From: Conexibacter sp. CPCC 205762
GTDB taxonomy: Bacteria > Actinomycetota > Thermoleophilia > Solirubrobacterales > Solirubrobacteraceae
Direction: 5' to 3'
DNA length: 64,000 bases
Assembly (NCBI RefSeq): GCF_030646155.1
Contig: NZ_JAUTDN010000002.1
Location: 248,001-312,000 of the forward strand
Shown here: positions 1-8,442 of the stretch, piece by piece
How positions within the stretch are numbered: the first letter of the stretch is position 1
Layout of the letters: each line of letters opens with the position of its first letter
The notes under the pieces: generated by a model
What the model was told of the DNA's origin: nothing
Databases searched by the model: none
The model's input: only the letters and a program-made list of their open reading frames with translations
Made by a program: the position numbers and the translations under genes

Positions 1-1593
1 CGTGAACTTGAGCGCGTTGGAGATCAGGTTGTCGAGCACCTGCGCGAGCCGGTCGCGGTCGCCGACGGCGGCCGGCAGCGGATCGATCTGGGCGCTCAGC
101 AGGATGCCGGCGTCCTCGGCGCGCGGCCGCGCCGCCTCGACGGCCTCGTGCGCGATCCGCGCGAGGTCGACGATCCCCGGCTCCAGCAGCAGCGAGTCGG
201 ACTCGACCTGGGCGGCGAAGAGGAGGTCGCCGACGAGCCGCAGCAGCCGCTGCGCGTTGCGCTCGACGATCTCCAGGTGGCGGCGCTCCTCGTCGGCGTC
301 GGTGCCGGCCTCGGCATGCTCGCCGAGCACCAGCTCGACGTAGCCGAGGATCGCTGTCAGCGGCGTCCGCAGCTCGTGTGAGACGAGCGCGAAGAACTCC
401 TCCTTGACGCGCTCCGCCTCGCGCTCGCGCGTCACCTCGCGCAGCACCAGCAGGCGGCCGATGAGGCGGCCGTGGCCGTCGCGCACCGGCGTCGCGTAGC
501 GGGCGAAGGCGCGGCGCGTGCCGAGCAGCGTGATCTCGTCGCGCACCTCGCCGCTGCCGTCGCCGGCGTCGAGCGGGACGAGCGTGCCGTCCTGGTCGAT
601 CGCCGTCGCGCGCGCGCCGAAGGCGGCCCGCACGGCCCGCATCGGCGGGTTGTCGACGATCGGCCCGCCCTCGCGGTCGAGCAGCGCGATCGCGTCCGGC
701 GTCGCGTCGAGCACGGCGCGCAGCACGCTCGCGCCCTCGCGCGCGGAGCGGACGGCGTCGACCAGCTCGGCGCCGCGGCTCTCCAGCTCGGCGTTCTGCC
801 GCTGCAGCGCGGCGCGGTTCTCCTCCAGCGAGTCGGCCATCAGGTTGAAGGTCTGCGCCAGCGAGGCGACCTCGCCCGAGCCGATCGCGTCGTCGCCGCG
901 CACGCGCGCCTGCAGGTCGCCCTCCGCGATCGCTCTCGCGGCGGCGGCGACGTTGCCCATCGGGTCGAGCACCGAGCGGCGGAAGTAGAGCAGGCAGCCG
1001 CCCAGCAGCAGCAGCGTGAAGACGATCCCGGCGACGCCGACGATCTCGGCCAGCTGGGCGAGGTGGGCGGTCCGCTCGCGCCGCGGCAGCAGCGTCGCGC
1101 GGCCGCGCTCGACGAGCTGGTTGAGCCGCAGCGCGATCTGCTCCGACTGGCGCTCGGCGCGGGACAGGCGCGAGCCGTCGCCGAGCGAGGCCGACGGGTC
1201 GGCGCTGATCGGCTCGACGACGTCGGCGATGAAGGAGCGCGCGGCGGCGACCTCGGCGCGGATCAGGCCCGCGACCGTGTCGTCGCGGTCGGCGACCGCC
1301 AGCTCGACCCTCCGCAGCGCCCCCAGCACCTCTGCGATCGAGCGGTCGAGCGCTCTCGCGCTTCCCGGCGTGCGCTGCTCGACTCGGTCGCGCATCGCCG
1401 TCTCGAGCTTCGTCAGCTCCGTCTGCGCGCGGCTGGTGGGGACGACGACCTCGGAGGTCCGCTGGGCGGCGCGGTCGGTCGCGCGCAGCTCGTGGACCGC
1501 GAACAGCATCGTGCCGAGCACGGCGAGGAAGAGGACGGTGAGCGTCCCGAGTCCGACGAGGAGTCTCCTCCGCAACCCTCCGTCACGCCGCAT
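1..1593 (-). CDS. Membrane sensor histidine kinase (HAMP-PAS-HisKA-HATPase), 3' end cut by window
   Basis: Reading leftwards from an ATG at 1593, 531 codons stay open to the window edge, so the C-terminal part of the ATPase domain is missing. The protein has an N-terminal membrane segment (about residues 10-30), an extracytoplasmic helical region, and a second membrane segment near 185-205. A HAMP linker follows, then a PAS-like segment (about 270-390), a HisKA helix with VSHELRTPL (phospho-acceptor His406), and the start of the HATPase N-box (DNLISNALKFT) at the edge. It is expected to autophosphorylate and pass phosphate to a response regulator, but no regulator lies beside it here. It is divergent from fdhD. 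A TACGGT box (1603-1608 on this strand) lies nine bases before the ATG. The signal sensed is unknown. Confidence 0.9.
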   Translation of the reverse strand, partial: MRRDGGLRRRLLVGLGTLTVLFLAVLGTMLFAVHELRATDRAAQRTSEVVVPTSRAQTELTKLETAMRDRVEQRTPGSARALDRSIAEVLGALRRVELAVADRDDTVAGLIRAEVAAARSFIADVVEPISADPSASLGDGSRLSRAERQSEQIALRLNQLVERGRATLLPRRERTAHLAQLAEIVGVAGIVFTLLLLGGCLLYFRRSVLDPMGNVAAAARAIAEGDLQARVRGDDAIGSGEVASLAQTFNLMADSLEENRAALQRQNAELESRGAELVDAVRSAREGASVLRAVLDATPDAIALLDREGGPIVDNPPMRAVRAAFGARATAIDQDGTLVPLDAGDGSGEVRDEITLLGTRRAFARYATPVRDGHGRLIGRLLVLREVTREREAERVKEEFFALVSHELRTPLTAILGYVELVLGEHAEAGTDADEERRHLEIVERNAQRLLRLVGDLLFAAQVESDSLLLEPGIVDLARIAHEAVEAARPRAEDAGILLSAQIDPLPAAVGDRDRLAQVLDNLISNALKFT

Positions 1594-1653
1594 GTACCGA
1601 ACACCGTACCGCTCCGCACAACGCCTGCCGAGAGCACGGCGTACGATCGTCAC

Positions 1654-2442
1654 ATGCCGGACAGACAGCCGCAGGTGCGGATCCGGGGCATGCACGCGGC
1701 GATCGAGCGCGACGGCGAGGAGGATTTCGTCGCCGTCGAGGAGCCGTTGGAGATCCGCGTCGACGGCCGTCCGCTGGCGGTCACGATGCGCACGCCGGGC
1801 GACGACGAGCGGCTCGCCGCCGGCTTCCTCCACGGCGAGGCGCTGATCGACCGCTGGCCGCGGATCGGCCCGACCGCCGACCTTGCCGTCAACGCCGTCG
1901 AGGTCGCCGGACCGCTGCTGCGCGACCCGGGCGAGCGCAGCTTCTACACCACCTCCTCATGCGGCGTCTGCGGCAAGGGCGCGATCGAGCAGGTCGCCGT
2001 CGACGCGCCCGCGCTGCCGCTCGACGGCGCGCTGCCGCCGCTGCCGCGGGCGCTGCTGGCGGCGCTGCCCGATCGGCTCGTGCAGCCGGAGTTCGCGCGC
2101 ACCGGCGGCCTCCACGCGACCGGCCTGTTCGACTGGGAGGGGACGCTGCAGGTCGTGCGCGAGGATGTCGGCCGTCACAACGCCTTCGACAAGGTCGTCG
2201 GCTGGGCGCTGGAGCGCGGCGAGCTGCCGCTGCGCGAGCGGCTGCTGTGCGTCAGCGGGCGGCTGTCGTTCGAACTGGTGCAGAAGGCGGTCGTGGCCGG
2301 CGCGCCGGTGCTCGTCGGCGTCGGCGCGCCGACCTCGCTCGCGGTCGAGCTGGCGCGCGACCGCGGGCTGACGCTGTGCGGCTTCGCGCGCGGCGGGCGC
2401 GTCAACGTCTACACGGGCGCCGAGCGGGTCGCGCGTGCGTAG
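1654..2442 (+). CDS. fdhD: Formate dehydrogenase accessory sulfurtransferase FdhD
   Basis: This 262-residue protein matches FdhD along its length. FdhD moves sulfur from a cysteine desulfurase onto the molybdenum cofactor so that formate dehydrogenase becomes active. The signature SSCGVCGKG carries the paired cysteines Cys103 and Cys106 expected for persulfide transfer. The conserved VREDVGRHNAFDKV and CVSGRLSFELVQKA segments follow. The ATG at 1654 was chosen because the family N-terminus begins there and a TACGAT box (1642-1647) sits six bases upstream, which suggests a leaderless transcript. A longer open frame upstream is antisense to the kinase gene and is not coding. No formate dehydrogenase gene is in the window. 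Confidence 0.95.
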   Translation: MPDRQPQVRIRGMHAAIERDGEEDFVAVEEPLEIRVDGRPLAVTMRTPGDDERLAAGFLHGEALIDRWPRIGPTADLAVNAVEVAGPLLRDPGERSFYTTSSCGVCGKGAIEQVAVDAPALPLDGALPPLPRALLAALPDRLVQPEFARTGGLHATGLFDWEGTLQVVREDVGRHNAFDKVVGWALERGELPLRERLLCVSGRLSFELVQKAVVAGAPVLVGVGAPTSLAVELARDRGLTLCGFARGGRVNVYTGAERVARA

Positions 2443-2519
2443 CCGCGTAGCGGGCGCCGGCTGCGGGCATCCTGAGAAGGCGAACCACGTCCCCGCCGCC
2501 GACCGCTCGGAGGCCTTTC

Positions 2520-2963
2520 ATGCCCGCACCAGCACGCGTCCTGCTCGTTGCCAACCGCACCGCCGCGACCGAAGGGCTGCGCGACGCGGTGCGCGCGCGG
2601 GCCGCGCGCGGCCCGGCGACCTTCCACCTCGTCGTGCCGAGACACCCGCCCGGACTGCACAAGCTCGTCGACCCGCAGGACGGGGACGGCGGCGAGGCGG
2701 AGCGGACGCTGGCGGAGGCGCTCGGGCCGCTGAGCGCGGCGGCCGGCGGGCCGGTCACCGGCAACGTCGGCAGCTCCGAGCCGCTGATGGCGATCGAGGA
2801 CGCCGTCAACCTCGCGCCCTACGACGAGATCGTGATCTCGACGCTGCCCAAGCACATATCGAGATGGCTGCACCTCGACCTCGTCAGCAAGGCGAGAGGG
2901 CTCGGGCTGCCGGTCACGCACGTCGAGGCGCAGGCCGCGGCGGAGGAGTCGCCGGTCACGTGA
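2520..2963 (+). CDS. Conserved actinobacterial protein of unknown function
   Basis: A 147-residue soluble protein with alpha/beta character. It begins with a Rossmann-like strand (RVLLVANRTAAT) and ends with the well-conserved block AVNLAPYDEIVISTLPKHISRWLHLDL. Similar sequences occur in actinobacteria, alone or as C-terminal domains of some permeases, and look like a nucleotide- or small-ligand-binding UspA-like fold; this comes from memory of the family and was not checked. A GGAGG ribosome-binding site lies six bases before the ATG. It ends 11 bases before the downstream permease gene and may be co-transcribed with it. No catalytic motif is recognised. Confidence 0.7.
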   Translation: MPAPARVLLVANRTAATEGLRDAVRARAARGPATFHLVVPRHPPGLHKLVDPQDGDGGEAERTLAEALGPLSAAAGGPVTGNVGSSEPLMAIEDAVNLAPYDEIVISTLPKHISRWLHLDLVSKARGLGLPVTHVEAQAAAEESPVT

Positions 2964-2973
2964 GCAGCCGCAC

Positions 2974-4161
2974 GTGAGCGTCGGCGACGAGGTCCACGCC
3001 CTCGCCCCGACGCTCGCCTTCCTCGCCGCCGTGCTCGTGCTCGGGCACCTGTGCGAGCGCGAGGGGCTGTTCGCGGCAGCAGGGCGGCTGCTGGCGCGGC
3101 GTTCGGGCGGCCGCCCGCAGCGTCTGCTGGCGCTCGTGTTCGCGCTCGCGGCCGCGGTCACGGCGGTGCTCGGGCTCGACGCGACGGTGGTGCTGCTGAC
3201 GCCGGTCGTGCTCGGCAGCGCGTCGCTGCTGGGCCTGCGCGCGCGGCCGCACCTGTACGCCTGCGTCCACCTCGCCAACGCGGCGTCGCTGCTGCTGCCG
3301 GTCGCGAACCTGACGAACCTGCTCGCCTTCCACGAGGCGGGGATCGGCTTCCTCGAGTTCACGGCGCTGATGGCGCTGCCGCAGCTGGTCGTGCTGGCGG
3401 TCGAATGGATCGCGTTCCGGCGCTTCTTCGCGCGCGAGCTGGCCGAGCCTCCCACAGCCCCCGCGCCCGCCGCCGCGCTGCCCGCCGCCGCGCCCGCCGC
3501 CGGCTCCGCGCCTCCCGCCGCCGCGCCGGCCCCCGACGCCCCCCACGACGGCGCACCGCTGCTGGCCGCCGCCGTCGTCGCCGCGACGCTCGTCGGGTTC
3601 GTCCTGAGCACCCCGCTGGGGATCGACCCGGCGTGGGTCGCCGCGGCCGGCGCGCTCGTGCTGGCGGTGCCGGCGCTGGCGCAGGGGCGGACCTCGCTGC
3701 TCGCGCTCGCGAAGGCGGCGAGCCCCGGCTTCCTCGTCGGCGTGATGGCGCTCGGCGTGGCGGTCGCGATCGCGCTCTCGCTCGGGCTCGACGAGGTCGT
3801 CGACGCGATCGTCCCGCACGGCGACGGCCTGCCGCAGCTGCTCGGCGTGACGGCCGTCGCGGCGCTGCTGGCGAACCTCGTCAACAACCTGCCGGCGACG
3901 CTGATCCTGCTGCCGGCGCTGGCCGAGCGCGGCACGCCGGCGCTGCTGGCGGCGCTCGTCGGCGTCAACGTCGGGCCGAACCTGACCTATGCCGGCTCGC
4001 TCGCGACGCTGCTGTGGAAGCGCGTCCTGCGCGAGTCCGGCGACGAGGCCGCGCGCGACGGCGTTCCCGCGCTGGCGACCTTCACCCGCCTCGGCCTCGT
4101 CACGGTGATACCGGGCCTGCTGCTCGGCACCACGGCGCTGTGGCTGGCGCTGGCGATCTGA
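2974..4161 (+). CDS. ArsB/NhaD-like ion transporter superfamily permease
   Basis: A 395-residue polytopic membrane protein with about ten hydrophobic segments. The motif HLANAASLLLPVANLTNLL and the second-half counterpart ANLVNNLPATLILLPAL are the inverted-repeat loops typical of the ArsB / ion-transporter superfamily (arsenite, Na+/H+ or dicarboxylate exchange). A cytoplasmic linker near residues 160-195 is an Ala/Pro-rich low-complexity stretch. The start is the GTG at 2974, 11 bases after the previous stop. No arsenate reductase or ArsR is nearby, so arsenite is not established as the substrate. Confidence 0.75.
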   Translation: MSVGDEVHALAPTLAFLAAVLVLGHLCEREGLFAAAGRLLARRSGGRPQRLLALVFALAAAVTAVLGLDATVVLLTPVVLGSASLLGLRARPHLYACVHLANAASLLLPVANLTNLLAFHEAGIGFLEFTALMALPQLVVLAVEWIAFRRFFARELAEPPTAPAPAAALPAAAPAAGSAPPAAAPAPDAPHDGAPLLAAAVVAATLVGFVLSTPLGIDPAWVAAAGALVLAVPALAQGRTSLLALAKAASPGFLVGVMALGVAVAIALSLGLDEVVDAIVPHGDGLPQLLGVTAVAALLANLVNNLPATLILLPALAERGTPALLAALVGVNVGPNLTYAGSLATLLWKRVLRESGDEAARDGVPALATFTRLGLVTVIPGLLLGTTALWLALAI

Positions 4162-4203
4162 GCCCGCCCGCGTCCGCCCCGCCGCGTGGCTAGCCTCCCG
4201 GCC

Positions 4204-5001
4204 ATGAAGCTCGCGACCTTCCTCCCGCCCGGCGACGCGCAGCCGCTCGCCGGCGAGATCCGCGGCGACCGCGCGATCGCCTTCGACCCGGCCGACCCCG
4301 ACGGCGTCCGCGCCCGCCTCGCCTCCGGCGACCGCACGCCGGCCGCCGGCCGTGACTGGCCGCTCGCCGACGTGACGCTGCTGGCGCCGGTCCCGCGTCC
4401 GAACGCGATCTACGGGATCGGCCTCAACTACGCCGCCCACGCCGCCGAGGCCGGGCGCGAGCGGCCGGTGAAGCCGATCGTCTTCATGAAGCAGCCCGGC
4501 GCCTCGGCGCCGCCGAGCGGCCCGATCAGGAGGCCGGCGGTCGTCGAGCGGCTCGACTACGAGGCGGAGCTGGCGATCGTGCTCGGCAGCGGCGGCGAGA
4601 TCGCCGGCTTCGCGGTCGCCGACGACGTCAGCGCCCGCGACCTGCAGCGCAGCGAGCCGCAGTGGACGCGTGCGAAGGGCGCGGACAGCTTCTGCCCGTG
4701 GGGCCCGTGGATCGTGACCGCCGACGAGCTGCCGGTCGCGGCCGCGGAGGACCTGCGCATCCGCAGCTGGGTCGGCGGCGAGCCGCGCCAGGATGCGCGC
4801 ACCTCCGACCTGATCTTCGGCTGCCGGCAGCTGGTCGCGTTCCTCGGCGAGACGATCGCGCTGCAGCCGGGCGACCTGATCCTGACCGGCACGCCGAGCG
4901 GCGTCGGCGAGCACATGCAGCCGCCGCGCTTCCTCGCGTCAGGCGACGTCGTGCGGGTCGAGATCGAGCGGATCGGCGCGATCGAGCACGCCGTCGCGTG
5001 A
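4204..5001 (+). CDS. Fumarylacetoacetate hydrolase (FAH) family protein
   Basis: A 265-residue FAH-fold protein. Members hydrolyse, isomerise or decarboxylate 2-oxo/beta-dicarbonyl acids in aromatic or sugar-acid breakdown using a divalent metal. The metal-site signature is present: DYEAELAIVLG supplies the first two acidic ligands and ADDVSARDLQ the next. PWIVTADEL and LTGTPSGVGE also fit the family. The ATG at 4204 is preferred to an in-frame codon 18 bases earlier, because a TAGCCT box (4191-4196) lies seven bases before it, in the leaderless arrangement common in this window. The exact substrate cannot be told from sequence. Confidence 0.88.
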   Translation: MKLATFLPPGDAQPLAGEIRGDRAIAFDPADPDGVRARLASGDRTPAAGRDWPLADVTLLAPVPRPNAIYGIGLNYAAHAAEAGRERPVKPIVFMKQPGASAPPSGPIRRPAVVERLDYEAELAIVLGSGGEIAGFAVADDVSARDLQRSEPQWTRAKGADSFCPWGPWIVTADELPVAAAEDLRIRSWVGGEPRQDARTSDLIFGCRQLVAFLGETIALQPGDLILTGTPSGVGEHMQPPRFLASGDVVRVEIERIGAIEHAVA

Positions 5002-5010
5002 GTGGGCGGC

Positions 5011-5039
5011 GCGGCCGGGCGCTGGATCAGCCCGGCCGC
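5011..5039. terminator. Bidirectional hairpin between the FAH gene and clpP
   Basis: A perfect 10-bp stem (5011-5020 with 5030-5039) with a 9-base loop sits in the 48-base gap between two convergent genes. It has no T-run, as is usual for GC-rich actinobacteria. Confidence 0.7.
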
Positions 5040-5049
5040 CGCGCCCGCG

Positions 5050-5631
5050 TCAGTGCTTGTGGATGACGCGGTCGATCAGGCCGTACTCGGCGGCCTCGTC
5101 GGGCTTGAAGAAGCGGTCGCGCTCCATGTCGGCGTGGACTCTCTCCTCGCTCTGCCCGGTGTGGAAGGCGTAGATCTCGTCGATCCGCTTGCGCGTCTTG
5201 ATGATCTCGTTCGCGTGGATCTCGATGTCCGTCGACTGGCCCTCGAAGCCGGCCGACGGCTGGTGGATCAGGATCCGGCTGTTCGGCAGCGACATCCGCT
5301 TGCCTCTCGCACCGCCCATCAGCAGCAGCGAGCCCATCGACATCGCGATCCCGACGCAGATCGTCTGCACGTCGGGCTTGATGAACTGCATCGTGTCGTA
5401 GATCGCCAGCCCGGCGTAGATCGAGCCGCCCGGCGAGTTGATGTAGATCGAGATGTCCTTGTCAGGATCGCTCGACTCCAGATGCAGCAGCTGCGCGACG
5501 ATCAGGTTCGCGACCTGGTCGTCGACGGCGGTGCCGAGGAAGATGATCCGCTCGTTGAGCAGGCGGCTGTAGATGTCGAACTCGCGCTCGCCGCGCGCGG
5601 TGCGCTCGATGACCATCGGGACGAGGGGCAT
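5050..5631 (-). CDS. clpP: ATP-dependent Clp protease proteolytic subunit ClpP
   Basis: A 193-residue serine peptidase that forms the barrel of the Clp protease and degrades proteins fed by ClpX/ClpA/ClpC ATPases. The triad is visible: Ser98 in the nucleophile elbow, His123 in ILIHQPSAG, and an Asp in [11 protein letters not shown]. The elbow reads VGIAMSMGS instead of the commoner GQAASMG, a conservative variant. A near-perfect AAGGAGGT ribosome-binding site precedes the ATG. There is no neighbouring clpX or second clpP, so this is either a stand-alone paralogue or the other subunit lies elsewhere. It is convergent with the FAH gene. Confidence 0.95.
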   Translation of the reverse strand: MPLVPMVIERTARGEREFDIYSRLLNERIIFLGTAVDDQVANLIVAQLLHLESSDPDKDISIYINSPGGSIYAGLAIYDTMQFIKPDVQTICVGIAMSMGSLLLMGGARGKRMSLPNSRILIHQPSAGFEGQSTDIEIHANEIIKTRKRIDEIYAFHTGQSEERVHADMERDRFFKPDEAAEYGLIDRVIHKH

Positions 5632-5713
5632 GTGCGGATCGGACCTCCTTGGTGGCGCGACGGAATCAGGGGACTGCTCGTCAACTGTGGCAGATCGGCC
5701 GCGGGCAGGGCCT

Positions 5714-6823
5714 TCACGCGACCTGCAGCACGGCTGCGCCCTCGAAGGCGCCGGCGCGCAGGTCGGTCAGCGCCTGCTCGGCGGCGGTCAGCGGGTAGGT
5801 CGTCACCTGCGTGCGCAGCGGCACCCGGGGCGCGAGCGCGAGAAACGCCTCGCCGTCGTCGCGCGTGAGGTTGGCGACCGATCTGAGCGTCCGCTCGCCC
5901 CACAGGTCGGCGTAGGGGAAGGAGGGGATGTCGCTCATGTGGATGCCGGCGCAGACGACGCTGCCGCCGCGCGCGACGGCCCGCAGCGCGATCGGCACGA
6001 GCGCGCCGACGGGGGCGAAGATCAGCGCCGCGTCGAGCTCCTCCGGCGGCCGCTCGGCGCTCGGCCCGGCCCAGACGGCGCCCAGCTCGCGCGCGAACTG
6101 CTGCCCGGCGCGGTCGCCCTCGCGCGTGAACGCGAAGACGCGGCGGCCCTCGTGCACGGCGACCTGGCAGATCAGGTGGGCGGCGGCGCCGAAGCCGTAC
6201 AGCCCGAGCCGCTCCGCGTCGCCCGCCATCTGCAACGCGCGGTAGCCGATCAGTCCGGCGCAGAGGAGCGGCGCGAGCTGTTCGTCAGAGAGCGCGTCCG
6301 CGGCCGCGGAGGCTCCCGTCGCGGACGCGTCCGCCCCTCCGCCGCGCGCGTCCGGCGCGGGCGCGGCGGCGCGCTCCGGCAGCGGGAAGCAGAAGCGCGC
6401 GTCGGCGACGGTCAGCTCGGCGTAGCCGCCGTCGCGGTCGCAGCCGGTGAAGCGCGCGCGTGCGCAGAGGTTCTCGCGCCCGCTGGTGCAGTAGCGGCAC
6501 TCGCCGCAGGTCCAGCCGAGCCACGGCACGCCGACACGCGCGCCGAGCTGCGCCCCGCGCGCGCCCGCGACGGCGCTGCCGGCGGCGAGCACCTCGCCGA
6601 CGATCTGGTGCCCGAGCACCAGCGGCGTGTGGCCGGCGGCCAGCTCGCCGTCGCGCAGATGCAGGTCGGTGCGGCAGACGCCGCAGGCGCGCACGCGCAG
6701 CAGCAGGTCGCCCGCTCCCGGGACCGGGTCAGGCAGCTCGGCCGCGCGCAGCGGCCGGTCGGGCGAGTCGAGCACCATCGCGCGCACGTGTGCTGGAGCA
6801 TCCCCTCTCGCGGCGGCCGACAT
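5714..6823 (-). CDS. Zinc-dependent alcohol dehydrogenase (MDR family)
   Basis: A 369-residue medium-chain dehydrogenase/reductase expected to interconvert alcohols and aldehydes with NAD(P). The N-terminal GroES-like domain carries catalytic-zinc ligand Cys47 (ACGVCRTD), GHQ at 71-73 in place of the usual GHE, and four structural-zinc cysteines (106, 109, 112, 120). The Rossmann domain has [10 protein letters not shown] low-complexity Ala/Gly/Asp insertion of about 28 residues (about 150-178) sits between the two domains. Start uncertainty: an in-frame ATG 45 bases downstream (at [11 protein letters not shown]) would also give a complete domain. It lies 82 bases upstream of clpP on the same strand but looks independent. 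Confidence 0.88.
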   Translation of the reverse strand: MSAAARGDAPAHVRAMVLDSPDRPLRAAELPDPVPGAGDLLLRVRACGVCRTDLHLRDGELAAGHTPLVLGHQIVGEVLAAGSAVAGARGAQLGARVGVPWLGWTCGECRYCTSGRENLCARARFTGCDRDGGYAELTVADARFCFPLPERAAAPAPDARGGGADASATGASAAADALSDEQLAPLLCAGLIGYRALQMAGDAERLGLYGFGAAAHLICQVAVHEGRRVFAFTREGDRAGQQFARELGAVWAGPSAERPPEELDAALIFAPVGALVPIALRAVARGGSVVCAGIHMSDIPSFPYADLWGERTLRSVANLTRDDGEAFLALAPRVPLRTQVTTYPLTAAEQALTDLRAGAFEGAAVLQVA

Positions 6824-6889
6824 GCCTCGCCGACAATCGCGCCGCGGCGGCGTCGCGTCGTGCGCGCGGCGACCTGGGCCCGCCGGCCG

Positions 6890-7099
6890 CTACGTCCGCT
6901 TCACCGTCTCCAGCCGTCTCTTCTCGGCCGCGTGGGCGTCGTCGATGCGGTCGCGTAGCGTCGCGTCCTCCATCCGGTCGGCTATGTACTGCGCCAGCGC
7001 GATGCGGGCCACCTGCGCGGCGCTGAGGCCGTCGGCGCGGGCGACGAGCGCGAGGTCGGCGGCGAGGTCTTCGCTCAGGCGCAGCGTCATCGCTTTCAT
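6890..7099 (-). CDS. Ribbon-helix-helix DNA-binding protein, probable antitoxin
   Basis: A 69-residue protein. MTLRLSEDLAADLALVARADGLSAAQVARIALAQYI is a CopG/MetJ-type beta-strand, helix, helix DNA-binding fold, followed by a charged C-terminal helix. Such proteins are typical antitoxins and autorepressors. The ATG at 7099 is preferred over a GTG 30 bases upstream because AAAGGAC lies just before it. The gene is divergent from the Doc-like gene at 7241, and the 141-bp space between them holds a 14-bp inverted repeat at 7162-7212, a good candidate binding site for this protein. Confidence 0.75.
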   Translation of the reverse strand: MKAMTLRLSEDLAADLALVARADGLSAAQVARIALAQYIADRMEDATLRDRIDDAHAAEKRRLETVKRT

Positions 7100-7161
7100 G
7101 CCCCGTCCTTTCTCGCCTGCGTGCCCCACGAGAGTCCGGATTATTTCATCCTCGACGCTCG

Positions 7162-7212
7162 TTCATCTACACCAGCTCCGTGCGTAAATACAACATAACT
7201 GGTGTAGACGAA
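7162..7212. promoter_or_regulatory. Inverted-repeat operator between the divergent RHH and Doc-like genes
   Basis: TTCATCTACACCAG (7162-7175) is repeated inverted as CTGGTGTAGACGAA (7199-7212), matching at 13 of 14 positions, with a 23-bp AT-richer spacer. Two half-sites about 37 bp apart between divergent genes fit co-operative binding by a dimeric RHH repressor controlling both. A TAGCTT box (7229-7234) lies just downstream, six bases before the rightward start codon. Confidence 0.6.
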
Positions 7213-7240
7213 TTGAGTGATACCGCGGTAGCTTGCCACC

Positions 7241-7684
7241 ATGACACCGGAGCTGTTCACCGCCAGCGACTATTTCGTCGCGGCCGAGTTGGAGACCGGC
7301 GTCGCGACGTCGCGGCTGCTGGAGATCGTCCCGCACGACCGGCTGCTGCTGGCGCTGTTCGCTCCGTACGCCGGTCCCGACGGCTCACTGCGGTCGCGTC
7401 CGCTTCCGCAGCTGGCGGCGGCGCTCGCGGTCAGCCTCGCGCGCGAGGAGCTGCTCGACGACGAAGGGCTGTTCTCCGGTGAACGACTGCGACCGCAGGT
7501 GAACGACGACGTGGCGGTGACGGCGATGGTCGGCTTCCTGGCGAAGAACGGCAGGCCGCTGCAGATCGCGCGCGGTCACCACGCGCGCGAGCACGCGCGG
7601 GCAGTGGACCTGGTCGAGCGGGTGCTGGACGGCGAGGCGCGTGAGGACGATCTCGCCGCCTGGGTGGCGGAGCGGATCGTCTAG
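7241..7684 (+). CDS. Doc/Fic-fold-like protein with degenerate active site (possible toxin partner)
   Basis: A 147-residue mostly helical protein. The pattern LPQLAAALAVSLAREELL, then VAVTAMVGFLAKNGRPLQ, then a C-terminal VERVLDGEAREDDLAAWVAERI follows the order seen in Doc (death-on-curing) toxins. In those, an HPFxDGNKR motif precedes a TAxxxxxxFLxxNG helix. Here that motif reads roughly RPQVNDDVAVTA, so the catalytic His, Gly, Lys and Arg are missing. The assignment is therefore a weak fold-level inference, helped by the divergent RHH gene, a common antitoxin type for actinobacterial Doc proteins. It may be an inactive relic or a non-catalytic derivative. ATG 7241 lies six bases after TAGCTT. 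Confidence 0.4.
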   Translation: MTPELFTASDYFVAAELETGVATSRLLEIVPHDRLLLALFAPYAGPDGSLRSRPLPQLAAALAVSLAREELLDDEGLFSGERLRPQVNDDVAVTAMVGFLAKNGRPLQIARGHHAREHARAVDLVERVLDGEAREDDLAAWVAERIV

Positions 7685-7692
7685 CCTCATAG

Positions 7693-8442
7693 ATGATGGC
7701 GCATGCAAATAATCCCGTCCCCGCGTTGGAGCTGCGCGGGCTGACGAAGCGATATGACGACGGCTTCCTCGCCCTGGACGGGTTCGACATGACCGTTCCA
7801 GCCGGCGAGTTCTTCGGCCTGCTCGGCCCCAACGGCGCCGGCAAGACGACGCTGATCAGCGCCGTCTGCAACCTGATCCGCACGACCGGCGGCGAGATCC
7901 GCATCTTCGGGCACGACCACCGCGTCGCCGACGCGCGCAAGCTGATCGGCCTCGCAGAGCAGGACATCAACCTCGACCGCTTCGTCGACGTCGAGGAGAC
8001 GCTGCTCTACCACGGCGGCTACTACGGCATGGGCCGCGCCCACGCCAAGCGCCGCGCGCGCGAGATGATGGAGATCTTCGACCTCACCGCGAAGGCGCAG
8101 ACGCGCGTCCCGAAGCTGTCGGGCGGCATGCGCCGCCGGCTGCTGATCGCCCGTGCGCTGATGCACGAGCCGCGCCTGCTGATCCTCGACGAGCCGACCG
8201 CCGGCGTCGACTTCGAGCTGCGGCTCGACCTGTGGCAGTACATCCGCCGCCTCCACGGCGAGGGCACGACCGTGCTGCTGACGACGCACTACCTCGAGGA
8301 GGCGGAGGAGCTGTGCAACGAGATCGCGCTGATCAGAGGCGGCAGACTGCTCGCGCGCGACTCAGCTGACGGGCTGCGCGAGCACTACGGCGTCGCGACG
8401 CTCGCCGACGTCTACGTCAAGGCGATGGCGGCGGCCGCATGA
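7693..8442 (+). CDS. ABC-2 type exporter, ATP-binding subunit
   Basis: A 249-residue ABC ATPase with Walker A GPNGAGKTTL, the signature LSGGMRRRLLIARAL, Walker B LLILDEPTAGVDFE and the switch TTHYLEEAEEL. The DRA/CcmA-like arrangement matches exporters of drugs or surface polymers. It is coupled to the permease gene by a 4-base ATGA overlap (8439-8442). A TAGCCT box at 7682-7687 lies five bases before the first ATG; the adjacent ATG at 7696 is equally possible. The exported substrate is unknown. Confidence 0.92.
   Translation: MMAHANNPVPALELRGLTKRYDDGFLALDGFDMTVPAGEFFGLLGPNGAGKTTLISAVCNLIRTTGGEIRIFGHDHRVADARKLIGLAEQDINLDRFVDVEETLLYHGGYYGMGRAHAKRRAREMMEIFDLTAKAQTRVPKLSGGMRRRLLIARALMHEPRLLILDEPTAGVDFELRLDLWQYIRRLHGEGTTVLLTTHYLEEAEELCNEIALIRGGRLLARDSADGLREHYGVATLADVYVKAMAAAA

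Noticed and set aside
472..2442. A 656-codon open frame running from inside the kinase gene through fdhD
   Set aside because: The part before 1654 is antisense to a well-supported histidine kinase and is low-complexity Arg/Ala; only the fdhD part is real.
2974..4161. Naming the permease arsB
   Set aside because: The fold fits, but there is no arsR, arsC or other arsenic gene nearby and the superfamily transports several ions.
2956..4914. A 652-codon minus-strand open frame opposite the permease and FAH genes
   Set aside because: Its translation is Arg/Asp/Gln-rich low complexity, typical of the antisense of GC-rich genes; both plus-strand genes have clear families.
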